Below are positions 51,491-63,440 of a stretch of 64,000 nt of DNA, piece by piece. How positions within the stretch are numbered: position 1 is the stretch's first letter; the number at the start of each line of letters is the position of its first letter. The stretch is from Cavia porcellus. Taxonomy: Eukaryota > Chordata > Mammalia > Rodentia > Caviidae. A program made the position numbers and the translations under genes. The DNA lies in contig NW_026947699.1 in assembly GCF_034190915.1 (NCBI RefSeq), forward strand, positions 248,001-312,000, given 5' to 3'. The notes beneath the pieces were generated by a model that was given only the letters and a program-made list of their open reading frames with translations, did not search any database and was not told the origin of the DNA.

Positions 51491-54400
51491 CTACTAGTGA
51501 ATGTAATGTAACACACACCCATAAAATGCGCACCACCCCGTGATGTTTTTCTCACTCCTACTAGTGAATGTAATGTAACACACACCCATACAATGCGCAC
51601 CACCCCGTGATGTTTTTCTCACTCCTACTAGTGAATCTAATGTAACACACACCCATACAATGCGCACCACACCGTGATGTTTTTCTCACTGCTACTAGTG
51701 AATGTAATGTAACACACACCCATACAATGCGCACCACCCCGTGATGTTTTTCTCACTGCTACTAGTGAATGTAATGTAACACACACCCATACAATGCGCA
51801 CCACCCCGTGATGTTTTTCTCACTGCTACTAGTGAATGTAATGTAACACACACCCATACAATGCGCACCACCCCGTGATGTTTTTCTCACTGCTACTAGT
51901 GAATGTAATGTAACACACACCCATACAATGCGCACCACCCCGTGATGTTTTTCTCACTCCTACTAGTGAATGTAATGTAACACACACCCATACAATGCGC
52001 ACCACCCCTTGATATTTTTCTCACTCCTACTAGTGAATGTAGTGTAACACACACCCATACAATGCGCACCACCCCGTGATGTTTTTCTCACTCCTACTAG
52101 TGAATGTAGTGTAACACACACCCATACAATGCGCACCACCCCGTGATGTTTTTCTCACTCCTACTAGTGAATGTAGTGTAACACACACCCATACAATGCG
52201 CACCACCCCGTGATGTTTTTCTCACTCCTACTAGTGAATCTAATGTAACACCCACCCATACAATGCGCACCACCCCGTGATGTTTTTCTCACTCCTACTA
52301 GTGAATGTAATGTAACACACACCCATACAATGCGCACCACCCCGTGATGTTTTTCACACTCCTACTAGTGAATGTAATGTAACACACACCCATACAATGC
52401 GCACCACCCCGTGATGTTTTTCTCACTCGTACTAGTGAATGTAATGTAACACACACCCATACAATGCGCACCACACCGTGATGTTTTTCTCACTCCCACT
52501 AGTGAATGTAATGTAACACACAGCCATACAATGCGCAGCACACCGTGATGATTTTCTCACTCCCACTAGTGAATGTAATGTAACACACACCCATACAATG
52601 CGCACCACCCCGTGATGTTTTTCTCACTCCCACTAGTGAATGTAATGTAACACACACCCATACAATGCGCACCACCCCGTGATGTTTTTCTCACTCCCAC
52701 TAGTGAATGTAATGTAACACACACCCATACAATGCGCACCACCCCGTGATGTTTTTCTCACTCCCACTAGTGAATCTAATGTAACACACACCCATACAAT
52801 GCGCACCACCCCGTGATGTTTTTCTCACTCCCACTAGTGAATCTAATGTAACACACACCCATAAAATGCGCACCACCCCGTGATGTTTTTCTCACTCCTA
52901 CTAGTGAATGTAATGTAACACACACCCATACAATGCGCACCACCCCGTGATGTTTTTCTCACTCCTACTAGTGAATGTAATGTAACACACACCCATACAA
53001 TGCTCACCACCCCGTGATGTTTTTCTCACTCCTACTAGTGAATGTAATGTAACACACACCCATACAATGCGCACCACCCCGTGATGTTTTTCTCACTCCT
53101 ACTAGTGAATGTAATGTAACACACACCCATACAATGCGCACCACCCCGTGATGTTTTTCACACTCCTACTAGTGAATGTAATGTAACACACACCCATACA
53201 ATGCGCACCACCCCGTGATGTTTTTCACACTCGTACTAGTGAATGTAATGTAACACACACCCATACAATGCGCACCACCCCGTGATGTTTTTCTCACTCC
53301 CACTAGTGAATGTAATGTAACACACAGCCATACAATGCGCACCACACCGTGATGATTTTCTCACTCCCACTAGTGAATGTAATGTAACACACAGCCATAC
53401 AATGCGCACCACCCCGTGATGTTTTTCTCACTCCCACTAGTGAATGTAATGTAACACACACCCATACAATGCGCACCACCCCGTGATGTTTTTCTCACTC
53501 CCACTAGTGAACGTAATGTAACACACACCCATACAATGCGCACCACCCCGTGATGTTTTTCTCACTCCCACTAGTGAATGTAATGTAACACACACCCATA
53601 CAATGCGCACCACCCCGTGATGTTTTTCTCACTCCCACTAGTGAATGTAATGTAACACACACCCATACAGTGCGCACCACCCCGTGATGTTTTTCTCACT
53701 CCCACTAGTGAATGTAATGTAACACACACCCATACAGTGCGCACCACCCCGTGATGTTTTTCTCACTCCCACTTGTGAATGTAATGTAACACACACCCAT
53801 ACAGTGCGCACCACCCCGTGATGTTTTTCTCACTCCCACTTGTGAATGTAATGTAACACACAACCATACAATGCGCACCACCCCGTGATGTTTTTCTCAC
53901 TCCCACTTGTGAATGTAATGTAACACACACCCATACAATGCACACCACCCAGTGATGTTTTTCTCACTCCTACTAGTGAATGTAATGTAACACACACCCA
54001 TACAATGCGCACCACCCCGTGATGTTTTTCTCACTCCTACTAGTGAATGTAATGTAACACACACCCATACAATGCGCACCACCCCGTGATGTTTTTCTCA
54101 CTCCAACTAGTGAATCTAATGTAACACACACCCATACAATGCGCACCACACCGTGATGTTTTTCTCACTGCTACTAGTGAATGTAATGTAACACACACCC
54201 ATACAATGCGCACCACACCGTGATGTTTTTCTCACTGCTACTAGTGAATGTAATGTAACACACACCCATACAATGCGCACCACCCCGTGATGTTTTTCTC
54301 ACTGCTACTAGTGAATGTAATGTAACACACACCCATACAATGCGCACCACTCCGTGATGTTTTTCTCACTGCTACTAGTGAATCTAATGTAACACACACC

Positions 54401-55860
54401 CATACAATGCGCACCACCCCGTGATGTTTTTCTCACTCCCACTAGTGAATGTAATGTAACACACACCCATACAATGCGCACCACCCCGTGATGTTTTTCT
54501 CACTCCCACTAGTGAATGTAATGTAACACACACCCATACAATGCGCACCACCCCGTGATGTTTTTCTCACTCCCACTAGTGAATGTAATGTAACACACAC
54601 CCATACAATACGCACCACCCCGTGATGTTTTTCTCACTCCCACTTGTGAATGTAATGTAACACACACCCATACAGTGCGCACCACCCCGTGATGTTTTTC
54701 TCACTCCTACTAGTGAATCCAATGTAACACACACCCATACAATGCACACCACCCCGTGATGTTTTTCTCACTCCTACTAGTGAATGTAATGTAACACACA
54801 CCCATACAATGCGCACCACCCAGTGATGTATTTCTCACTCCTACTAGTGAATGTAATGTAACACACACCCATACAATGCGAACCACCCCGTGATGTTTTT
54901 CTCACTCCTACTAGTGAATGTAATGTAACACACACCCATACAATGCGCACCACCCCGTGATGTTTTTCTCACTCCTACTAGTGAATCTAATGTAACACAC
55001 ACCCATACAATGCGCACCACACCGTGATGTTTTTCTCACTGCTACTAGTGAATGTAATGTAACACACACCCATACAATGCGCACCACCCCGTGATGTTTT
55101 TCTCACTGCTACTAGTGAATGTAATGTAACACACACCCATACAATGCGCACCACCCCGTGATGTTTTTCTCACTGCTACTAGTGAATGTAATGTAACACA
55201 CACCCATACAATGCGCACCACCCCTTGATGTTTTTCTCACTGCTACTAGTGAATCTAATGTAACACACACCCATACAATGCGCACCACCCCGTGATGTTT
55301 TTCTCACTCCTACTAGTGAATGTAATGTAACACACACCCATACAATGCGCACCACCCCGTGATGTTTTTCTCACTCCTACTAGTGAATGTAGTGTAACAC
55401 ACACCCATAAAATGCGCACCACCCCGTGATGTTTTTCTCACTCCTACTAGTGAATGTAGTGTAACACACACCCATACAATGCGCACCACCCCGTGATGTT
55501 TTTCTCACTCCTACTAGTGAATGTAGTGTAACACACACCCATACAATGCGCACCACCCCGTGATGTTTTTCTCACTCCTACTAGTGAATCTAATGTAACA
55601 CCCACCCATACAATGCGCACCACCCCGTGATGTTTTTCTCACTCCTACTAGTGAATGTAATGTAACACACACCCATACAATGCGCACCACCCCGTGATGT
55701 TTTTCACACTCCTACTAGTGAATGTAATGTAACACACACCCATACAATGCGCACCACCCCGTGATGTTTTTCTCACTCGTACTAGTGAATGTAATGTAAC
55801 ACACACCCATACAATGTGCACCACCCCGTGATGTTTTTCTCACTCCCAATAGTGAATGTA
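51491..55860. repeat. Unit 1 of a 4,489-bp (67-monomer) tandem duplication
   Basis: Corresponds to 56,0xx-60,350 at a constant 4,489 bp offset, which is exactly 67 monomers with no net indel. Landmarks: ATAAAATG (51,522 and 56,011), CCCCTTGAT (near 52,009 and 56,498), GCGCAGCAC (52,536 and 57,025), GTGAACGTAATG (near 53,510 and 57,999), CTTGTG triplets (53,772 and 58,261), AATCCAATG, GCGAACCACC and CTCCCAATAG (near 55,850 and 60,339). Within it, 52.0-54.1 kb matches 10.4-12.2 kb. Confidence 0.92.
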
Positions 55861-56010
55861 ATGTAACACACACCCGTACAATGCGCACCACCCCGTGATG
55901 TTTTTCTCACTCCTACTAGTGAATGTAATGTAACACACACCCGTACAATGCCCACCACCCCGTGATGTTTTTCTCACTCCTACTAGTGAATGTAATGTAA
56001 CACACACCCA
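55861..56010. repeat. Junction monomers of the 67-mer duplication (CCCGTAC)
   Basis: Between the end of similarity to 60,350 and the start of similarity to 51,522 lie two monomers with ACCCGTACAATG (near 55,871 and 55,940), the second also with TGCCCACC. I saw CCCGTAC nowhere else. The expected CAGCC marker after the CTCCCAATAG monomer is absent, so the flanking series is cut here. This is where the two copies were joined. Confidence 0.75.
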
Positions 56011-59000
56011 TAAAATGCGCACCACCCCGTGATGTTTTTCTCACTCCTACTAGTGAATGTAATGTAACACACACCCATACAATGCGCACCACCCCGTGAT
56101 GTTTTTCTCACTCCTACTAGTGAATCTAATGTAACACACACCCATACAATGCGCACCACACCGTGATGTTTTTCTCACTGCTACTAGTGAATGTAATGTA
56201 ACACACACCCATACAATGCGCACCACCCCGTGATGTTTTTCTCACTGCTACTAGTGAATGTAATGTAACACACACCCATACAATGCGCACCACCCCGTGA
56301 TGTTTTTCTCACTGCTACTAGTGAATGTAATGTAACACACACCCATACAATGCGCACCACCCCGTGATGTTTTTCTCACTGCTACTAGTGAATGTAATGT
56401 AACACACACCCATACAATGCGCACCACCCCGTGATGTTTTTCTCACTGCTACTAGTGAATGTAATGTAACACACACCCATACAATGCGCACCACCCCTTG
56501 ATGTTTTTCTCACTCCTACTAGTGAATGTAGTGTAACACACACCCATACAATGCGCACCACCCCGTGATGTTTTTCTCACTCCTACTAGTGAATGTAGTG
56601 TAACACACACCCATACAATGCGCACCACCCCGTGATGTTTTTCTCACTTCTACTAGTGAATGTAGTGTAACACACACCCATACAATGCGCACCACCCCGT
56701 GATGTTTTTCTCACTCCTACTAGTGAATCTAATGTAACACCCACCCATACAATGCGCACCACCCCGTGATGTTTTTCTCACTCCTACTAGTGAATGTAAT
56801 GTAACACACACCCATACAATGCGCACCACCCCGTGATGTTTTTCACACTCCTACTAGTGAATGTAATGTAACACACACCCATACAATGCGCACCACCCCG
56901 TGATGTTTTTCTCACTCGTACTAGTGAATGTAATGTAACACACACCCATACAATGCGCACCACACCGTGATGTTTTTCTCACTCCCACTAGTGAATGTAA
57001 TGTAACACACAGCCATACAATGCGCAGCACACCGTGATGATTTTCTCACTCCCACTAGTGAATGTAATGTAACACACACCCATACAATGCGCACCACCCC
57101 GTGATGTTTTTCTCACTCCCACTAGTGAATGTAATGTAACACACACCCATACAATGCGCACCACCCCGTGATGTTTTTCTCACTCCCACTAGTGAATGTA
57201 ATGTAACACACACCCATACAATGCGCACCACCCCGTGATGTTTTTCTCACTCCCACTAGTGAATCTAATGTAACACACACCCATACAATGCGCACCACCC
57301 CGTGATGTTTTTCTCACTCCCACTAGTGAATCTAATGTAACACACACCCATAAAATGCGCACCACCCCGTGATGTTTTTCTCACTCCTACTAGTGAATGT
57401 AATGTAACACACACCCATACAATGCGCACCACCCCGTGATGTTTTTCTCACTCCTACTAGTGAATGTAATGTAACACACACCCATACAATGCTCACCACC
57501 CCGTGATGTTTTTCTCACTCCTACTAGTGAATGTAATGTAACACACACCCATACAATGCGCACCACCCCGTGATGTTTTTCTCACTCCTACTAGTGAATG
57601 TAATGTAACACACACCCATACAATGCGCACCACCCCGTGATGTTTTTCACACTCCTACTAGTGAATGTAATGTAACACACACCCATACAATGCGCACCAC
57701 CCCGTGATGTTTTTCACACTCGTACTAGTGAATGTAATGTAACACACACCCATACAATGCGCACCACCCCGTGATGTTTTTCTCACTCCCACTAGTGAAT
57801 GTAATGTAACACACAGCCATACAATGCGCACCACACCGTGATGATTTTCTCACTCCCACTAGTGAATGTAATGTAACACACAGCCATACAATGCGCACCA
57901 CCCCGTGATGTTTTTCTCACTCCCACTAGTGAATGTAATGTAACACACACCCATACAATGCGCACCACCCCGTGATGTTTTTCTCACTCCCACTAGTGAA
58001 CGTAATGTAACACACACCCATACAATGCGCACCACCCCGTGATGTTTTTCTCACTCCCACTAGTGAATGTAATGTAACACACACCCATACAATGCGCACC
58101 ACCCCGTGATGTTTTTCTCACTCCCACTAGTGAATGTAATGTAACACACACCCATACAGTGCGCACCACCCCGTGATGTTTTTCTCACTCCCACTAGTGA
58201 ATGTAATGTAACACACACCCATACAGTGCGCACCACCCCGTGATGTTTTTCTCACTCCCACTTGTGAATGTAATGTAACACACACCCATACAGTGCGCAC
58301 CACCCCGTGATGTTTTTCTCACTCCCACTTGTGAATGTAATGTAACACACACCCATACAATGCGCACCACCCCGTGATGTTTTTCTCACTCCCACTTGTG
58401 AATGTAATGTAACACACACCCATACAATGCGCACCACCCAGTGATGTTTTTCTCACTCCTACTAGTGAATGTAATGTAACACACACCCATACAATGCGCA
58501 CCACCCCGTGATGTTTTTCTCACTCCTACTAGTGAATGTAATGTAACACACACCCATACAATGCGCACCACCCCGTGATGTTTTTCTCACTCCTACTAGT
58601 GAATCTAATGTAACACACACCCATACAATGCGCACCACACCGTGATGTTTTTCTCACTGCTACTAGTGAATGTAATGTAACACACACCCATACAATGCGC
58701 ACCACACCGTGATGTTTTTCTCACTGCTACTAGTGAATGTAATGTAACACACACCCATACAATGCGCACCACCCCGTGATGTTTTTCTCACTGCTACTAG
58801 TGAATGTAATGTAACACACACCCATACAATGCGCACCACCCCGTGATGTTTTTCTCACTGCTACTAGTGAATCTAATGTAACACACACCCATACAATGCG
58901 CACCACCCCGTGATGTTTTTCTCACTCCCACTAGTGAATGTAATGTAACACACACCCATACAATGCGCACCACCCCGTGATGTTTTTCTCACTCCCACTA

Positions 59001-60350
59001 GTGAATGTAATGTAACACACACCCATACAATGCGCACCACCCCGTGATGTTTTTCTCACTCCCACTAGTGAATGTAATGTAACACACACCCATACAATAC
59101 GCACCACCCCGTGATGTTTTTCTCACTCCCACTTGTGAATGTAATGTAACACACACCCATACAGTGCGCACCACCCCGTGATGTTTTTCTCACTCCTACT
59201 AGTGAATCCAATGTAACACACACCCATACAATGCGCACCACCCCGTGATGTTTTTCTCACTCCTACTAGTGAATGTAATGTAACACACACCCATACAATG
59301 CGCACCACCCAGTGATGTATTTCTCACTCCTACTAGTGAATGTAATGTAACACACACCCATACAATGCGAACCACCCCGTGATGTTTTTCTCACTCCTAC
59401 TAGTGAATGTAATGTAACACACACCCATACAATGCGCACCACCCCGTGATGTTTTTCTCACTCCTACTAGTGAATCTAATGTAACACACACCCATACAAT
59501 GCGCACCACACCGTGATGTTTTTCTCACTGCTACTAGTGAATGTAATGTAACACACACCCATACAATGCGCACCACCCCGTGATGTTTTTCTCACTGCTA
59601 CTAGTGAATGTAATGTAACACACACCCATACAATGCGCACCACCCCGTGATGTTTTTCTCACTGGTACTAGTGAATGTAATGTAACACACACCCATACAA
59701 TGCGCACCACCCTGTGATGTTTTTCTCACTGCTACTAGTGAATCTAATGTAACACACACCCATACAATGCGCACCACCCCGTGATGTTTTTCTCACTCCT
59801 ACTAGTGAATGTAATGTAACACACACCCATACAATGCGCACCACCCCGTGATGTTTTTCTCACTCCTACTAGTGAATGTAGTGTAACACACACCCATAAA
59901 ATGCGCACCACCCCGTGATGTTTTTCTCACTCCTACTAGTGAATGTAGTGTAACACACACCCATACAATGCGCACCACCCCGTGATGTTTTTCTCACTCC
60001 TACTAGTGAATGTAGTGTAACACACACCCATACAATGCGCACCACCCCGTGATGTTTTTCTCACTCCTACTAGTGAATCTAATGTAACACCCACCCATAC
60101 AATGCGCACCACCCCGTGATGTTTTTCTCACTCCTACTAGTGAATGTAATGTAACACACACCCATACAATGCGCACCACCCCGTGATGTTTTTCACACTC
60201 CTACTAGTGAATGTAATGTAACACACACCCATACAATGCGCACCACCCCGTGATGTTTTTCTCACTCGTACTAGTGAATGTAATGTAACACACACCCATA
60301 CAATGTGCACCACCCCGTGATGTTTTTCTCACTCCCAATAGTGAATGTAA
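56011..60350. repeat. Unit 2 of a 4,489-bp (67-monomer) tandem duplication
   Basis: Repeats unit 1 without net length change. The copies differ by scattered single substitutions: CCCCTTGATAT in unit 1 against CCCCTTGATGT here, CACTTCTAC near 56,648 here, and CTGGTAC near 59,664 here. After CTCCCAATAG near 60,339 this copy keeps the CAGCC marker that unit 1 has lost. Confidence 0.92.
56170..56455. repeat. Run of five CTGCTAC-type monomers
   Basis: Five consecutive CTGCTA endings near 56,178, 56,245, 56,312, 56,379 and 56,446. The run is opened by AATCTAATG with CACACCG but ends without the usual closing AATCTAATG monomer, passing to CCCCTTGATG and then TAGTG monomers. The partner copy at 51.68-51.9 kb also lacks the closing monomer. 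Confidence 0.83.
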
Positions 60351-61096
60351 TGTAACACACAGCCATACAATGCGCACCACACCGTGATGATTTTCTCACT
60401 CCCACTAGTGAATGTAATGTAACACACACCCATACAATGCGCACCACACCGTGATGTTTTTCTCACTCCCACTAGTGAATGTAATGTAACACACACCCAT
60501 ACAATGCGCACCACCCCGTGATGTTTTTCTCACTCCCACTAGTGAATGTAATGTAACACACACCCATACAATGCATACCACCCCGTGATGTTTTTCTCAC
60601 TCCTACTAGTGAATCTAATGTAACACACACCCATACAATGCGCACCACCCCGTGATGTTTTTCTCACTCCTACTAGTGAATCTAATGTAACACACACCCA
60701 TAAAATGCGCACCACACCGTGATGTTTTTCTCACTCCTACTAGTGAATGTAATGTAACACACACCCATACAATGCGCACCACCCCGTGATGTTTTTCTCA
60801 CTCCTACTAGTGAATGTAATGTAACACCCACCCATACAATGCGCACCACCCCGTGATGTTTTTCTCACTCCTTCTAGTGAATGTAATGTAACACACACCC
60901 ATACAATGCGCACCACCCCGTGATGTTTTTCACACTCCTACTAGTGAATGTAATGTAACACACACCCATACAATGCGCACCACCCCGTGATGTTTTTCTC
61001 ACTCGTACTAGTGAATGTAATGTAACACACACCCATACAATGCGCACCACCCCGTGATGTTTTTCTCACTCCCACTAGTGAATGTAATGTAACACA
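60351..61096. repeat. 11-monomer higher-order repeat copy
   Basis: Order: CAGCC with GATGATTTT, a CTCCCAC monomer with CACACCG, a further CTCCCAC monomer, GCATACC, AATCTAATG, ATAAAATG with CACACCG, a plain monomer, ACACCCACCC, TTTTTCACAC and CTCGTAC. This is the same order as at 17,054, 17,791 and 25,160. A private CTCCTTCTAG is near 60,870. Confidence 0.84.
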
Positions 61097-63440
61097 CAGC
61101 CATACAATGCGCACCACACCGTGATGATTTTCTCACTCCCACTAGTGAATGTAATGTAACACACACCCATACAATGCATACCACCCCGTGATGTTTTTCT
61201 CACTCCTACTAGTGAATCTAATGTAACACACACCCATACAATGCGCACCACCCCGTGATGTTTTTCTCACTCCCACTAGTGAATGTAATGTAACACACAC
61301 CCATACAATGCGCACCACCCCGTGATGTTTTTCTCACTCCCACTAGTGAATGTAATGTAACACACACCCATACAATGCGCACCACCCCGTGATGTTTTTC
61401 TCACTCCCACTAGTGAATGTAATGTAACACACACCCATACAATGCGCACCACCCCGTGATGTTTTTCTCACTCCCACTAGTGAATGTAATGTAACACACA
61501 CCCATACAGTCGCACCACCCCGTGATGTTTTTCTCACTCCCTCTAGTGAATGTAATGTAACACACACCCATACAGTGCGCACCACCCCGTGATGTTTTTC
61601 TCACTCCCACTTGTGAATGTAATGTAACACACACCCATACAGTGCGCACCACCCCGTGATGTTTTTCTCACTCCCACTTGTGAATGTAATGTAACACACA
61701 CCCATACAATGCGCACCACCCAGTGATGTTTTTCTCACTCCTACTAGTGAATGTAATGTAACACACACCCATACAATGCGCACCACCCCGTGATGTTTTT
61801 CTCACTCCTACTAGTGAATCTAATGTAACACACACCCATACAATGCGCACCACACCGTGATGTTTTTCTCACTGCTACTAGTGAATGTAATGTAACACAC
61901 ACCCATACAATGCGCACCACCCTGTGATGTTTTTCTCACTGCTACTAGTGAATGTAATGTAACACACACCCATACAATGCGCACCACCCCGTGATGTTTT
62001 TCTCACTGCTACTAGTGAATGTAATGTAACACACACCAATACAATGCGCACCACCCCGTGATGTTTTTCTCACTGCTACTAGTGAATCTAATGTAACACA
62101 CACCCATACAATGCGCACCACCCTGTGATGTTTTTCTCACTCCCACTAGTGAATGTAATGTAACACACACCCATACAATGCGCACCACCCCGTGATGTTT
62201 TTCTCACTCCCACTAGTGAATGTAATGTAACACACACACATACAATGCGCACCACCCCGTGATGTTTTTCTCACTCCCACTAGTGAATGTAATGTAACAC
62301 ACACCCATACAATACGCACCACCCCGTGATGTTTTTCTCACTCCCACTTGTGAATGTAATGTAACACACACCCATACAGTGCGCACCACCCCGTGATGTT
62401 TTTCTCACTCCTACTAGTGAATCCAATGTAACACACACCCATACAATGCGCACCACCCCGTGATGTTTTTCTCACTCCTACTAGTGAATGTAATGTAACA
62501 CACACCCATACAATGCGCACCACCCAGTGATGTATTTCTCACTCCTACTAGTGAATGTAATGTAACACACACCCATACAATGCGAACCACCCCGTGATGT
62601 TTTTCTCACTCCTACTAGTGAATGTAATGTAACACACACCCATACAATGCGCACCACCCCGTGACGTTTTTCTCACTCCTACTAGTGAATCTAATGTAAC
62701 ACACACCCATACAATGCGCACCACACCGTGATGTTTTTCTCACTGCTACTAGTGAATGTAATGTAACACACACCCATACAATGCGCACCACCCCGTGATG
62801 TTTTTCTCACTGCTACTAGTGAATGTAATGTAACACACACCCATACAATGCGCACCACCCCGTGATGTTTTTCTCACTGCTACTAGTGAATGTAATGTAA
62901 CACACACCCATACAATGCGCACCACCCCGTGATGTTTTTCTCACTGCTACTAGTGAATCTAATGTAACACACACCCATACAATGCGCACCACCCCGTGAT
63001 GTTTTTCTCACTCCTACTAGTGAATGTAATGTAACACACACCCATACAATGCGCACCACCCCGTGATGTTTTTCTCACTCCTACTAGTGAATGTAGTGTA
63101 ACACACACCCATAAAATGCGCACCACCCCGTGATGTTTTTCTCACTCCTACTAGTGAATGTAGTGTAACACACACCCATACAATGCGCACCACCCCGTGA
63201 TGTTTTTCTCACTCCTACTAGTGAATGTAGTGTAACACACACCCATACAATGCGCACCACCCCGTGATGTTTTTCTCACTCCTACTAGTGAATCTAATGT
63301 AACACCCACCAATACAATGCGCACCACCCCGTGATGTTTTTCTCACTCCTACTAGTGAATGTAATGTAACACACACCCATACAATGCGCACCACCCCGTG
63401 ATGTTTTTCTCACTCCCACTAGTGAATGTAATGTAACACA
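61097..63440. repeat. 35-monomer block, repeated from 63,441 on (2,344 bp)
   Basis: Begins with a CAGCC marker followed directly by a GCATACC monomer, without the usual two CTCCCAC monomers. The same abbreviated start recurs at 63,441, 2,344 bp later (35 x 67 minus 1). The missing base is a deletion in the ACAGTCGCACC monomer near 61,508, where other copies read ACAGTGCGCACC. CTTGTG monomers, CCAGTGATG, a CTGCTAC run, AATCCAATG, CCAGTGATGTATTTC, GCGAACCACC, a second CTGCTAC run and a TAGTG triplet follow, as in 58.2-60.1 kb at offsets of 3,282 then 3,215 bp. Confidence 0.85.

Noticed and set aside
3963..62523. Some 75 open reading frames of 61-124 codons
   Set aside because: They are the same few phases of the satellite read over and over. 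The period of 67 is not a multiple of three, the frames begin and end at repeat-specific codons, many start at GTG, and their lengths change only where small deletions or CTTGTG variants occur. None is a credible gene.
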